A DNA stretch of 33,477 nucleotides from an uncultured Paracoccaceae bacterium (GTDB lineage Bacteria; Pseudomonadota; Alphaproteobacteria; Rhodobacterales; Rhodobacteraceae), in contig CANMKB010000012.1 of the NCBI GenBank assembly GCA_947498415.1, forward strand, positions 1 to 33,477, given 5' to 3'. How positions within the stretch are numbered: position 1 is the first letter of the stretch; every line of letters starts with the position of its first letter. A program made the position numbers and the translations under genes. Under the pieces are notes generated by a model. The model was given only the letters and a program-made list of their open reading frames with translations, did no database searches and was not told the DNA's origin. This document shows, piece by piece, positions 17,709-24,629 of this stretch.

Positions 17709-19841
17709 TCATTCATCGTAATACCCACCACCATAGCTCGCATAGGCACCATGCCCTTCGCCATAGCCATAGCGCTTCATCCCTTTTGGGTCGATTTGGG
17801 ATAGAACCAGACCAGACACGCTTAGGTTAACGGCATGCAGTTCTTTCAAAGCAGCCTGAACCTGGCTTTTGCTGGTCGAGTCCCACTTCACTGTAAACAT
17901 GATTGCATCACACAGCTGGCCGATAACCCGTGCATCGGGCACGACGAGAACTGGTGGCGTATCAATGATGATATAGTCGTATGCATCTCTGGCTTCTGAC
18001 AAAAAGGCCTTAAATTTATCGGAAGCGAATACATCGGCTGCATTCACCTTCGATTTCTGCCCCATAATCACATCAGCATTCAAACGATCACTGCGCATCA
18101 CAGCTTCGGACAAAGGCACATCACCTGACACAACTGACAGAATGCCGTGTTCGCCTGCATCTTGTTTGAAATACTCATTAAGCGTGCGACGACGAATATC
18201 ACCTTCGATCAACAAAACCTTCTTGCCCAAGCCAGACAAATTATGAGCAAGCGAAATGGACTGCGTCGTCTTCCCTTCACCAGGTACGGTGGAAGTCGAC
18301 ATGATGACTTGAGGAGGAGAATCAATCTGCGACAAAAGAATAGATGTACGAAGATTTCGAACAGCTTCAACCGCTGCAGATGTAGGCTTGTCTTGCAAAT
18401 ACTGCAGCAGATCTTGCCGTGCGCCTAAAGGCAGTAGTGGAATCTGACCAATGACTTGTTCGCCCGTCGCTGCTTGAAGCTCTTCAGAATTACGGAACGT
18501 ATCTGTCTTAAGCTCACGCAACAGAACAACCGCGCTTCCCAGCATTGCTCCAAGGATCAGGCACAGCATAGCAATTATTGACGTCCTAGGCGCTACCTTT
18601 TCACCGGCAATCGCTTTAGACAAAATGCGGGCATCCGGGCTTTGGACACCTTGCTGAATTGTCGTTTCTTTTAGGCGCGTTAGGAACGTTTCATAGAGAA
18701 CAGATACGGTATCCAGCTCTCGGCTCATCTGTTGAATCGCACCAAGTTTTCTTGCCTGATCATCCACGCGAAGCTCAACAGAGGCGATTGTTTCAGCAAG
18801 CGATGCAACTTGTGTTTCTGCACGCTCAAGATCATTTCGTGCGCGTGTCAACAATGTTTCAAGCCGGTTTGCAAATGGTGAACCTGTGGCCCACAGCGCG
18901 TCAGCCGACTGCCCTTCGGAAAGCCGACGCAAGGTCACATCGTTGGTCGCGTCAATAATCAACGTGATATCTTTGGTGGCAATCGCGGATGAGAGCTGTG
19001 CAAAACTCGCAGCCGCATTCTCGGCATCTTTTTCGTCACCAATGAGGCGCTCGCGCAGGTCTCGTACCTGACGGTTCATCAACTCTAGACCTTCAATGTT
19101 GATGTAATCGGCTGCCGCCGTCGCTTCTTTCAGCGCCGCATCTTTTTCCTGGATTTCATGCTCTAGCTCGACAACGCGCTCAGACAGCCAGGTGACACCA
19201 TCATCAAGGGTAGAGAATTTAACACGTACCTGATCCTGCAAATAGGTTTCCGCAATCGTGTTCGCAATCAGCTCAGATTTTTGCTTGCCTTCGGTCGTAG
19301 CCGATACAGTGATCGCATATGTTTGTCGCTTGACCGAAACAGATGTCCGCTCACGCAAGCGTTCTACCGCTTCATTCAGGAGTTCTTGGTCGGTGAGCAC
19401 ATCTGCACCCACGCCGAACAGGCTCATCACATTAGCAATCGACAAAAACGAAGGCTCAACCAAAGTTGGGTTAAACTCAGGATCCTCGAGCAGGTTCAAT
19501 TCCGCTACAATCTGCTCCATCAACAGACGAGATCGGATAACCTCAATCTCAGTATTCAGCGCCTCACTCTCGTGGGACACCCCACTCACAACGCTTTGAA
19601 TATCAATCAGAGAGGGCTCGTTCTCTTGAATCGCAATAACCGTAGACGAGGAATAAATCGGCACCGCAACCTGCGTCGCATAGATGCCGCCAATCAGCAG
19701 GCCCACAAAAGCACAAAGAGCGATCCACAATTTGCCGCGCCAAAGCGTGCCCAATAGGGCCATCAGGTCAATCTCGTCATCGGGCATGATCGCCTGAGAG
19801 ATCGCGTTGGTTTTGCCACTCATCTTATTCTGGTCCAGCAT
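17709..19841 (-). CDS. Wzc-type polysaccharide co-polymerase / tyrosine autokinase (copy 2)
   Basis: The 710-residue protein repeats the Wzc/ExoP plan: membrane segment about 38-58, periplasmic coiled-coil region about 210-400, second membrane segment about 421-442, cytoplasmic BY-kinase. Walker A is PGEGKTT (520-526), Walker A' is LLIEGD (544-549), with glutamate in place of the first of the usual Asp residues, and Walker B is IIIDTPP (624-630). The C-terminal tail has tyrosines 691, 693, 700, 703, 707 and 708 among glycines. GGGA lies about nine bases before the ATG. It follows the phosphatase copy 2 by 108 bases on the same strand. The two wzc copies clearly differ along the whole length, so they are old paralogues or separately acquired rather than a recent duplication. 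Confidence 0.93.
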   Translation of the reverse strand: MLDQNKMSGKTNAISQAIMPDDEIDLMALLGTLWRGKLWIALCAFVGLLIGGIYATQVAVPIYSSSTVIAIQENEPSLIDIQSVVSGVSHESEALNTEIEVIRSRLLMEQIVAELNLLEDPEFNPTLVEPSFLSIANVMSLFGVGADVLTDQELLNEAVERLRERTSVSVKRQTYAITVSATTEGKQKSELIANTIAETYLQDQVRVKFSTLDDGVTWLSERVVELEHEIQEKDAALKEATAAADYINIEGLELMNRQVRDLRERLIGDEKDAENAAASFAQLSSAIATKDITLIIDATNDVTLRRLSEGQSADALWATGSPFANRLETLLTRARNDLERAETQVASLAETIASVELRVDDQARKLGAIQQMSRELDTVSVLYETFLTRLKETTIQQGVQSPDARILSKAIAGEKVAPRTSIIAMLCLILGAMLGSAVVLLRELKTDTFRNSEELQAATGEQVIGQIPLLPLGARQDLLQYLQDKPTSAAVEAVRNLRTSILLSQIDSPPQVIMSTSTVPGEGKTTQSISLAHNLSGLGKKVLLIEGDIRRRTLNEYFKQDAGEHGILSVVSGDVPLSEAVMRSDRLNADVIMGQKSKVNAADVFASDKFKAFLSEARDAYDYIIIDTPPVLVVPDARVIGQLCDAIMFTVKWDSTSKSQVQAALKELHAVNLSVSGLVLSQIDPKGMKRYGYGEGHGAYASYGGGYYDE

Positions 19842-19949
19842 CTAAGTATTCCCAATGTCCTAGACAGTAATCCAACGGTCGAAGACATCTCTATTTATCA
19901 ATTCAATCTACCAATTCACAGCGACGTTTGTTCAACCACTGCGTTTACG

Positions 19950-20699
19950 TCAAGCCTGCAACATCTGCACGTCGTGCCCATCAAAATACGAGGCCGTTAG
20001 ACGGCCCGTTGCATAGGCGCCTGTGTCAATACTGACCACGCCCTGTGATACGGTCGGCGTATCTACGATTGTATGCCCGTGCACAACCCATTGCCCATCA
20101 ATTCTAGGTTGTTTTCTAAACAAGGAATGCCCCCAAATCAACGGCTTCTCCCCCTGCCCTTCAATCGGTTCTTCGGGATGGGCCGCGGCGTGCACTGCAT
20201 AGACGTTCCCATTCTTATGCCACAGCTTCAGCGCCTTGAGCCATGCCAGCATGTCCTCGCCCATTTCGGCAAGCATCGCATCGCGCAGCGGGACCAAATC
20301 ATTGGGCGAACCAGAGACACCAAAACTCGCAACAGTCTGCAGCCCGCCGTTTCGCATCCAGCGTGGGCCCTTTTCTTCGGGGTGTTCAATGAAATCCAGG
20401 CACATGCGTTCGTGATTTCCCAGCAGGCAAATCGCATCGTCCAGCTGCATGATCCGGCGCAACACTTGCGCGCTTTCTTCGCCGCGGTCGATGTAGTCGC
20501 CAACGAACAGCAACTGCGCATCGGGTGCTTCTTTGGCAAGCTTGGCCAGCAAAGACTCTAGCAGGTCGGCGCGGCCGTGCACGTCGCCGATCGCCACGAA
20601 TGGCTTATCCACCGCAATTGGTGGGATCTCTACTTCGATTGGCTCTGGTTCGACAGGTGTTTCCCGTCGCCCCAAAAGTCGGCTAAATAATCCAGCCAT
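19950..20699 (-). CDS. calcineurin-like metallophosphatase (copy 2)
   Basis: The 249-residue protein carries GDVHG (38-42), GDYIDRG (67-73), GNHE (94-97) and VVHGHT near residue 205, the ordered metal-ligand motifs of PPP-type phosphatases. A short basic N-terminus and a Pro/Glu-rich linker (residues 12-30) precede the domain; it has no signal peptide. GGGGG lies close before the ATG. It is immediately upstream of wzc copy 2 on the same strand, just as copy 1 sits in the operon of wzc copy 1. The likely role is protein dephosphorylation linked to the exopolysaccharide kinase; this is inference from context. Confidence 0.88.
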   Translation of the reverse strand: MAGLFSRLLGRRETPVEPEPIEVEIPPIAVDKPFVAIGDVHGRADLLESLLAKLAKEAPDAQLLFVGDYIDRGEESAQVLRRIMQLDDAICLLGNHERMCLDFIEHPEEKGPRWMRNGGLQTVASFGVSGSPNDLVPLRDAMLAEMGEDMLAWLKALKLWHKNGNVYAVHAAAHPEEPIEGQGEKPLIWGHSLFRKQPRIDGQWVVHGHTIVDTPTVSQGVVSIDTGAYATGRLTASYFDGHDVQMLQA

Positions 20700-20898
20700 G
20701 TCGCCCCCAACATTTTTCCGCCGACATGCCAGTTTGTGACATGGGCGGCAAGTTCGGAGTCGTTAAACCACCATTTAAGCGAGAATTTGCGGGGAAATAG
20801 CCACAAAACACGGCAATTGCCCCTTCGCCACCCAAGAACAGGATAAACCACTGTTTTTATTCATTAATAATGGGAAATGTTTTTCCACGTAGCTTGTA

Positions 20899-22011
20899 TC
20901 ATCCCAATCCATCCACCAAAGACGCAATCGCCGCTTCTAGCTTTGCCCGATCAATGGACGAAAAGTCACGGTCCACTTTGATCTCTAACCGCCCGACCCC
21001 GGCAGTGCATTTCACCTGGCCGGCGCTGCTGCCGATGTGGAAGGTTGTCTTGGCCTTTGCGCCCTTGCTGCGCACAGGTTGTTTTACCGCAGGTACCTTA
21101 TCTGCGGATAAGGTATCAAAATTCTCAAGCCCCGCGTGCCGGCGCAATACATCTAGCTCATCCTTGATGCTGCGGTTGTCCCAATCCTTGAGGTCTTGCT
21201 TGATGCGACCAACGATCTCCGGTTGCTCTTTGATCTCGCGGGCAAGAGTTACGCCAAGTGCGCGGGGGATTTCGGTTGGATAGTTGAGTACCCCCCCTAC
21301 CCTATCCAGCAGCATCGCAAACGACCGGATGTAGCTCCGCTTGGAATACGGCGCTGACTGAAACAAGGCGGCGACGGCAGACGATAGATCATTTGCATCG
21401 GTCGCGGGGTCAGCGGCATAGTTCTGCGCGGCATGCGCCATTTCTGCGAATGAAAGATCCTTGCGGATCACGTTCTCATCCACCATGCGACGATAGAGCC
21501 CCGCGATATCCGCTTCACCCGGCAAAACCAAGGCAGGCACGCGTGCCCAATCCCCCTGCCCTGTTTCCTCTAGCAGCTTCTTATAGGCGCTCAGGCGTCG
21601 GTAGCCTTGAACCAGCTCGTAGCCCTTGCCATCCGGCCGCGCAAAAACGCGGATTGGGTTGGACAGCCCAAGGTCGCGGATTGAGGTGATCAACCCCTCT
21701 AGCTCCAGATCTTCCCCGGGGATACGATCCCGGACCAGCATGTAGGTATGTACATCCTCCAGCGGGATGGATTGCACCACATGCCCCGCCTCGCGCAGCT
21801 CTACGAACTCATGCGCCAGCGCGTCATTCTCTTCGCGGATCGCCTCGGCGGCACTTTTGCGGGCGTTCAATGCCTCGGCATTTTCAGCGATGGCACTGGC
21901 CATTGGCCCACGCTTCGCGGGCTTTTCTTCTAGGCTTTTGATCGACGGCTCCGGTGCCTCGACGGCCTCGTCCGGAACATTGATGTCAAAGATGCGGCGT
22001 TTCCTGCTCAT
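20899..22011 (-). CDS. parB: plasmid partitioning protein ParB (ParB/RepB family)
   Basis: The 370-residue protein has the ParB/RepB nuclease-like N-domain motif around NPIRVFARPDGKGYELVQGYRR (split here by family position, about 118-139), with GYRRLSA as the variant of the usual GERRxxA box. A DNA-binding helical region follows, including the typical VIRKDLSFAEMA. It binds centromere-like sites and works with ParA to segregate the plasmid. Its ATG overlaps the parA stop as ATGA, so the two are translationally coupled. A 20-bp near-palindrome lies inside the gene at codons 300-306 (TLSADKV), in what looks like a linker before the C-terminal domain. The gene ends about 200 bases upstream of phosphatase copy 2. 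Confidence 0.92.
   Translation of the reverse strand: MSRKRRIFDINVPDEAVEAPEPSIKSLEEKPAKRGPMASAIAENAEALNARKSAAEAIREENDALAHEFVELREAGHVVQSIPLEDVHTYMLVRDRIPGEDLELEGLITSIRDLGLSNPIRVFARPDGKGYELVQGYRRLSAYKKLLEETGQGDWARVPALVLPGEADIAGLYRRMVDENVIRKDLSFAEMAHAAQNYAADPATDANDLSSAVAALFQSAPYSKRSYIRSFAMLLDRVGGVLNYPTEIPRALGVTLAREIKEQPEIVGRIKQDLKDWDNRSIKDELDVLRRHAGLENFDTLSADKVPAVKQPVRSKGAKAKTTFHIGSSAGQVKCTAGVGRLEIKVDRDFSSIDRAKLEAAIASLVDGLG
21095..21114. repeat. parS-like palindrome A, inside parB
   Basis: ACCTTATCTGCGGATAAGGT: perfect 8-bp arms (9 with the flanking T/A) around an imperfect TGCG centre. On the coding strand it encodes TLSADKV. It is the only copy outside parA. Confidence 0.75.
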
Positions 22012-23348
22012 GCCTGCTCTCCTTCGCTGACCTTATCCGCGGATAAGGTTGGGTCATTCATGGCCTTCCAAAGCGGCAGCATGGTTTCGCTGAACTCATC
22101 ATAAGCCTGATCAAAACTACCCCGCGCCCGACGCCATGTTTCGCGGGTCATATCGCGGTAGTCCATCTCGTAGATCGAGCTGAGGAAGCGACCAGATTGC
22201 TCTACGGCACGCGTCATCTCGACCGGATGTTTCGCCAGCTTGTCGCCAAAAACCTTACCAAAGGCTTCAAACATCGCTCGGTGCAAATCATTGCCCGGCT
22301 CAAAACGGGTCAGCAAAAAGCGCACGTCCTGGAACACCTTGGGCAGCTGCGCCTTATCCGCGGGTAAGGTTCCCTCAAACCCATGCGCTAAATCTTCGAG
22401 CGCTTCAGAGAGCTGGCCGATGAACGACGTGGTGGAGTCATACTCCCAATAGCCGGGGCCAGAGGGAATATAGAGCATGTCCGCCGCAAAGACCGCATTC
22501 ATGGATTGGTAGCCAATGGCCGGTGGGCAGTCGAAAAAGATCAGGTCCCATTGATCATCAGGCAGCTGATCAAGGAAGCGGGACATGGCCGCGAAGAAGG
22601 ACCATTCCGGGTTCAGGTGGCGGTACTGGGCCGAGGCGAACTCGACAAAGGCCGCGTTGGCGCAGGAGGGGACGACATCAATCGTGGGCCAGTTGGTCGG
22701 CTGGATGAAGTCCGAGACCCGCAGATCCTGCAGGCCAAGGTCGGTGATGCTGGACGGGATCGCACGCTGGGGCAGGGCGGCTCCACTGGCGGCGCCACGG
22801 GGTGCGTTGTTCTGGGCTTCGGTCTCGCGGATCAGGTCGCGGGCCATGATGCCCCAAACGGTGTGCTCTTCGCTGACATCAGTTAGACCCATCGAGTGGG
22901 AGAGGGTGGCCTGCGGATCAAAGTCCACACAAAGGACACGGTAGCCATCAAGGGCTGCAGCATGGGCAAAGTGCAGCGCCACGGTCGATTTACCGGCACC
23001 GCCTTTGAAGTTGGCAATCGCCGTGCGAAAGGCGCGGCCCTTGGGGCGCTCTGGCATCAGCGATTTTCCGCGCGGCTTTAGGCGTCGGCGCAGGGTGTTG
23101 ATCTCTTCCAAAGAGAACCACCGCTGCCGGCCATCAGGTTCGACCTTACCCGCGGGTAAGGTCGGGTCGGCGGCCATCTTGCCGCGGAAGGTGGATTGGT
23201 TCATGCCAAAGATCAGCTCGGACACCTCCCAAGATGAGAAGCGGCGCAGGGTCTTTTCGTTCTCTGGCGAGAAGGTCTGTTGCCGGATCCACCCCTGCAT
23301 CTTGAGTGACTTTGTTTGTAGCTCACGTAGATCTGAATGTGTCAGCAT
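22008..23348 (-). CDS. parA: plasmid partitioning ATPase ParA (with N-terminal HTH)
   Basis: The 446-residue protein has an N-terminal MerR-like helix-turn-helix (about 38-92), then the deviant Walker A KGGAGKST (115-122), Walker A' VDFDPQAT (141-148) and Walker B LIFFDCPP (269-276). The long N-terminal DNA-binding extension is typical of plasmid ParA proteins that also repress their own operon. Three of the four palindromes in this region lie within the gene: in the wing of the HTH (codons 63-69), in the C-terminal half (codons 327-333) and near the C-terminus (codons 434-440). The operon reads parA-parB away from the putative origin. Confidence 0.94.
   Translation of the reverse strand: MLTHSDLRELQTKSLKMQGWIRQQTFSPENEKTLRRFSSWEVSELIFGMNQSTFRGKMAADPTLPAGKVEPDGRQRWFSLEEINTLRRRLKPRGKSLMPERPKGRAFRTAIANFKGGAGKSTVALHFAHAAALDGYRVLCVDFDPQATLSHSMGLTDVSEEHTVWGIMARDLIRETEAQNNAPRGAASGAALPQRAIPSSITDLGLQDLRVSDFIQPTNWPTIDVVPSCANAAFVEFASAQYRHLNPEWSFFAAMSRFLDQLPDDQWDLIFFDCPPAIGYQSMNAVFAADMLYIPSGPGYWEYDSTTSFIGQLSEALEDLAHGFEGTLPADKAQLPKVFQDVRFLLTRFEPGNDLHRAMFEAFGKVFGDKLAKHPVEMTRAVEQSGRFLSSIYEMDYRDMTRETWRRARGSFDQAYDEFSETMLPLWKAMNDPTLSADKVSEGEQA
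22030..22049. repeat. parS-like palindrome B, near the 3' end of parA
   Basis: ACCTTATCCGCGGATAAGGT is a perfect 20-bp palindrome. It encodes TLSADKV in the parA frame, the same peptide as the parB copy. It lies about 20 bases upstream of the parB start. Confidence 0.8.
22351..22370. repeat. parS-like palindrome C, inside parA
   Basis: GCCTTATCCGCGGGTAAGGT matches the shared pattern with two mispaired positions, so it is the most degenerate copy. It encodes TLPADKA in the parA frame. Confidence 0.65.
23143..23162. repeat. parS-like palindrome D, near the 5' end of parA
   Basis: ACCTTACCCGCGGGTAAGGT is a perfect 20-bp palindrome, extended by one more matching pair (G at 23142, C at 23163). 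It encodes TLPAGKV in the wing of the ParA helix-turn-helix. Confidence 0.8.
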
Positions 23349-23428
23349 GCCTGTCCTCGGACGCTATTAGTAACGTTTTTTGAATTTACGCCCAATTTGC
23401 CAAATACAGAGAGATTGATAAAGTCTTT

Positions 23429-23437
23429 TTATCCACA
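23429..23437 (+). promoter_or_regulatory. consensus DnaA box
   Basis: TTATCCACA, identical to the classical strong DnaA box. It is the only exact copy I see in the intergenic region and lies about 80 bases upstream of the parA start. Confidence 0.65.
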
Positions 23438-23479
23438 ATGGTGAATTCAGTGTTTCTAAGCCGAAACCCATAAGAAAAA

Positions 23480-23501
23480 CGGTGCAAAGACATCTGCACC
23501 G
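23480..23501. repeat. inverted repeat in the putative origin
   Basis: CGGTGCA at 23480-23486 faces TGCACCG at 23495-23501 with an 8-base loop. CCGAA at 23461 and TTCGG at 23503 may extend a nested structure. It has no T run, so it is more likely an operator or structural element than a terminator. Confidence 0.5.
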
Positions 23502-23543
23502 ATTCGGAAATAGGGCAGGGGACCTAGGGATTAGACACTGAAT

Positions 23544-23587
23544 TTGAGGGGACATGGATGGCGACCCACAGCATCTTGAGGGGACAT
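23544..23587 (+). repeat. iteron-like direct repeats
   Basis: TTGAGGGGACAT occurs at 23544-23555 and again at 23576-23587, 32 bases apart, about three helical turns. AGGGGAC also occurs at 23517-23523, 30 bases before the first copy, and GGGGAC at 23667. They are candidate initiator-binding iterons. Confidence 0.5.
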
Positions 23588-23687
23588 CAAGGCCAAATAA
23601 GGTGACACCCTAGATGACCCCCAATACCAAGAACATACCATTTTCCTTTTTAAAAGGATTTGGTTTGGGGACCAGAAATTCGAATCC

Positions 23688-23716
23688 TTGACAATCAACT
23701 GCTTTCCAACGCTAAT
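23688..23716 (+). promoter_or_regulatory. candidate promoter for the replication initiator
   Basis: A perfect -35 TTGACA at 23688-23693 is followed after 17 bases by GCTAAT (23711-23716), four of six matches to the -10 consensus. It would give a leader of roughly 110 bases before the initiator ATG. Confidence 0.45.
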
Positions 23717-23836
23717 CACTGCAAGCTAGGGAAAAGCGTTTGAACCGGTGGTCAAAACAGCTAAGAACTGGTAAATTCCTCAAGAGCATTCACGAATCGA
23801 CGCGGGCACAAAGATCTGCGCAGCACAGGCACATCC

Positions 23837-24553
23837 ATGACACAGTCAGGGCTATTGAACAAAGGCAGCGGTATCACTGGTCCTGGCTCGGCATCGGCGA
23901 AATACGACGTGCTGACGGCTTTATTGGTGACCGCGTCTCAAGGCGAAGGAGTAGAGGCCAGATTGGCCTTGCGGCTTTCATTGTTGATCACAGCGCGGTT
24001 CAATTGGCGGCGGGGTGTCTTTGCTGTTGGTCAACGTGAATTGGCACGGATGTGGGGTGTGACGGAACGCACAGTAAAACGCGAGATGTCCGAATTGCGC
24101 CGATTGGGCTGGATTAGTGTCGATATTCCAGCAGCCCGGGGCAGGGTGGCCCAGTATAAAATTGATTTCCCAACTGTGCTGCGCGCAACAGCGCCGTTCT
24201 GGGATGCCGTCGGCCCTGACTTTGCCGCGAGGGTTGCTGGCGCGCCTGAGCCAGCCGAGCAGGGGGACAGCAATGTTGTACCACTGCATTCAGGCTCTAA
24301 CACGCCAATAGTGAGTGATGTGCCATTGTGGGCGGTTGTTTCAGAGCGGCTACGGGAACAGGACGCAAAGCTGTATAACGCGTGGTTTGCGCGGCTAGAG
24401 GCTGTCGAGGTTGAAGCTGGTGTGCTTCGCCTGCTGGCGCCATCACGCTTTGCAGGTGAATACATTAAGACGCATTACCTAAGCCGGGTAACGGCAGCTG
24501 TGTTCGCCGTGAGCCAAGACATTACAGCCCTTGAGATTGACTACTCAAGTTAA
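23837..24553 (+). CDS. plasmid replication initiator of the DnaA-like type
   Basis: The 238-residue protein has two visible parts. Residues 62-110 form a winged helix-turn-helix (VGQRELARMWGVTERTVKRE, then a wing RGRVAQYKID). Residues 163-235 resemble DnaA domain I, with the family pattern of a leading tryptophan (LWAVV), YNAWFARLEAV, LRLLAPSRFAGEYI and a following YLSRVTAAV. The AAA+ ATPase and DnaA domain IV are absent. This agrees with the DnaA-like plasmid replicases described for Rhodobacterales. An AGG lies eight bases before the ATG. It is divergent from parAB with the putative origin between, and is followed by a strong terminator. The DnaA-like class assignment rests on my recognition of the C-terminal pattern; another small replicase class is the main alternative. 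Confidence 0.75.
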   Translation: MTQSGLLNKGSGITGPGSASAKYDVLTALLVTASQGEGVEARLALRLSLLITARFNWRRGVFAVGQRELARMWGVTERTVKREMSELRRLGWISVDIPAARGRVAQYKIDFPTVLRATAPFWDAVGPDFAARVAGAPEPAEQGDSNVVPLHSGSNTPIVSDVPLWAVVSERLREQDAKLYNAWFARLEAVEVEAGVLRLLAPSRFAGEYIKTHYLSRVTAAVFAVSQDITALEIDYSS

Positions 24554-24571
24554 GTTCCAAAGGCTGGAAAC

Positions 24572-24613
24572 AAAAAACGCAGTGGAATGGATATTCCACT
24601 GCGTTTTATTTTA
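24572..24613. terminator. bidirectional terminator between initiator and wza copy 2 genes
   Basis: AAAACGCAGTGGAAT at 24574-24588 pairs perfectly with ATTCCACTGCGTTTT at 24593-24607 around a four-base loop. It has T runs on the + side and A runs on the other, so it can stop transcription from both convergent genes. Confidence 0.88.
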
Positions 24614-24629
24614 CTTGTTCAGTTAAACT

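Larger units (their letters stand above)
23349..23836. other. putative origin of replication (oriV) between parA and the initiator gene
   Basis: The 488-base gap between divergent parA and the initiator has no gene. It holds a consensus DnaA box (23429-23437), an inverted repeat (23480-23501), direct repeats of TTGAGGGGACAT (23544 and 23576) with looser GGGGAC copies at 23518 and 23667, an AT-rich near-palindrome CCTTTTTAAAAGG (23645-23657) and a promoter-like sequence (23688-23716). This set of elements, next to an initiator gene, is what an iteron-type plasmid origin looks like. Function is inferred. Confidence 0.6.

Noticed and set aside
20740..20790. TTAA-N8-TTAA as a CtrA box upstream of phosphatase copy 2.
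   Set aside because: Spacing is one base longer than the CtrA consensus and the motif is short; kept only as a side remark.
21393..22886. Several open frames on the + strand opposite parA and parB.
   Set aside because: They are mirror frames of GC-rich genes, with no ribosome binding sites or recognisable protein features; ParA and ParB motifs are clear on the minus strand.
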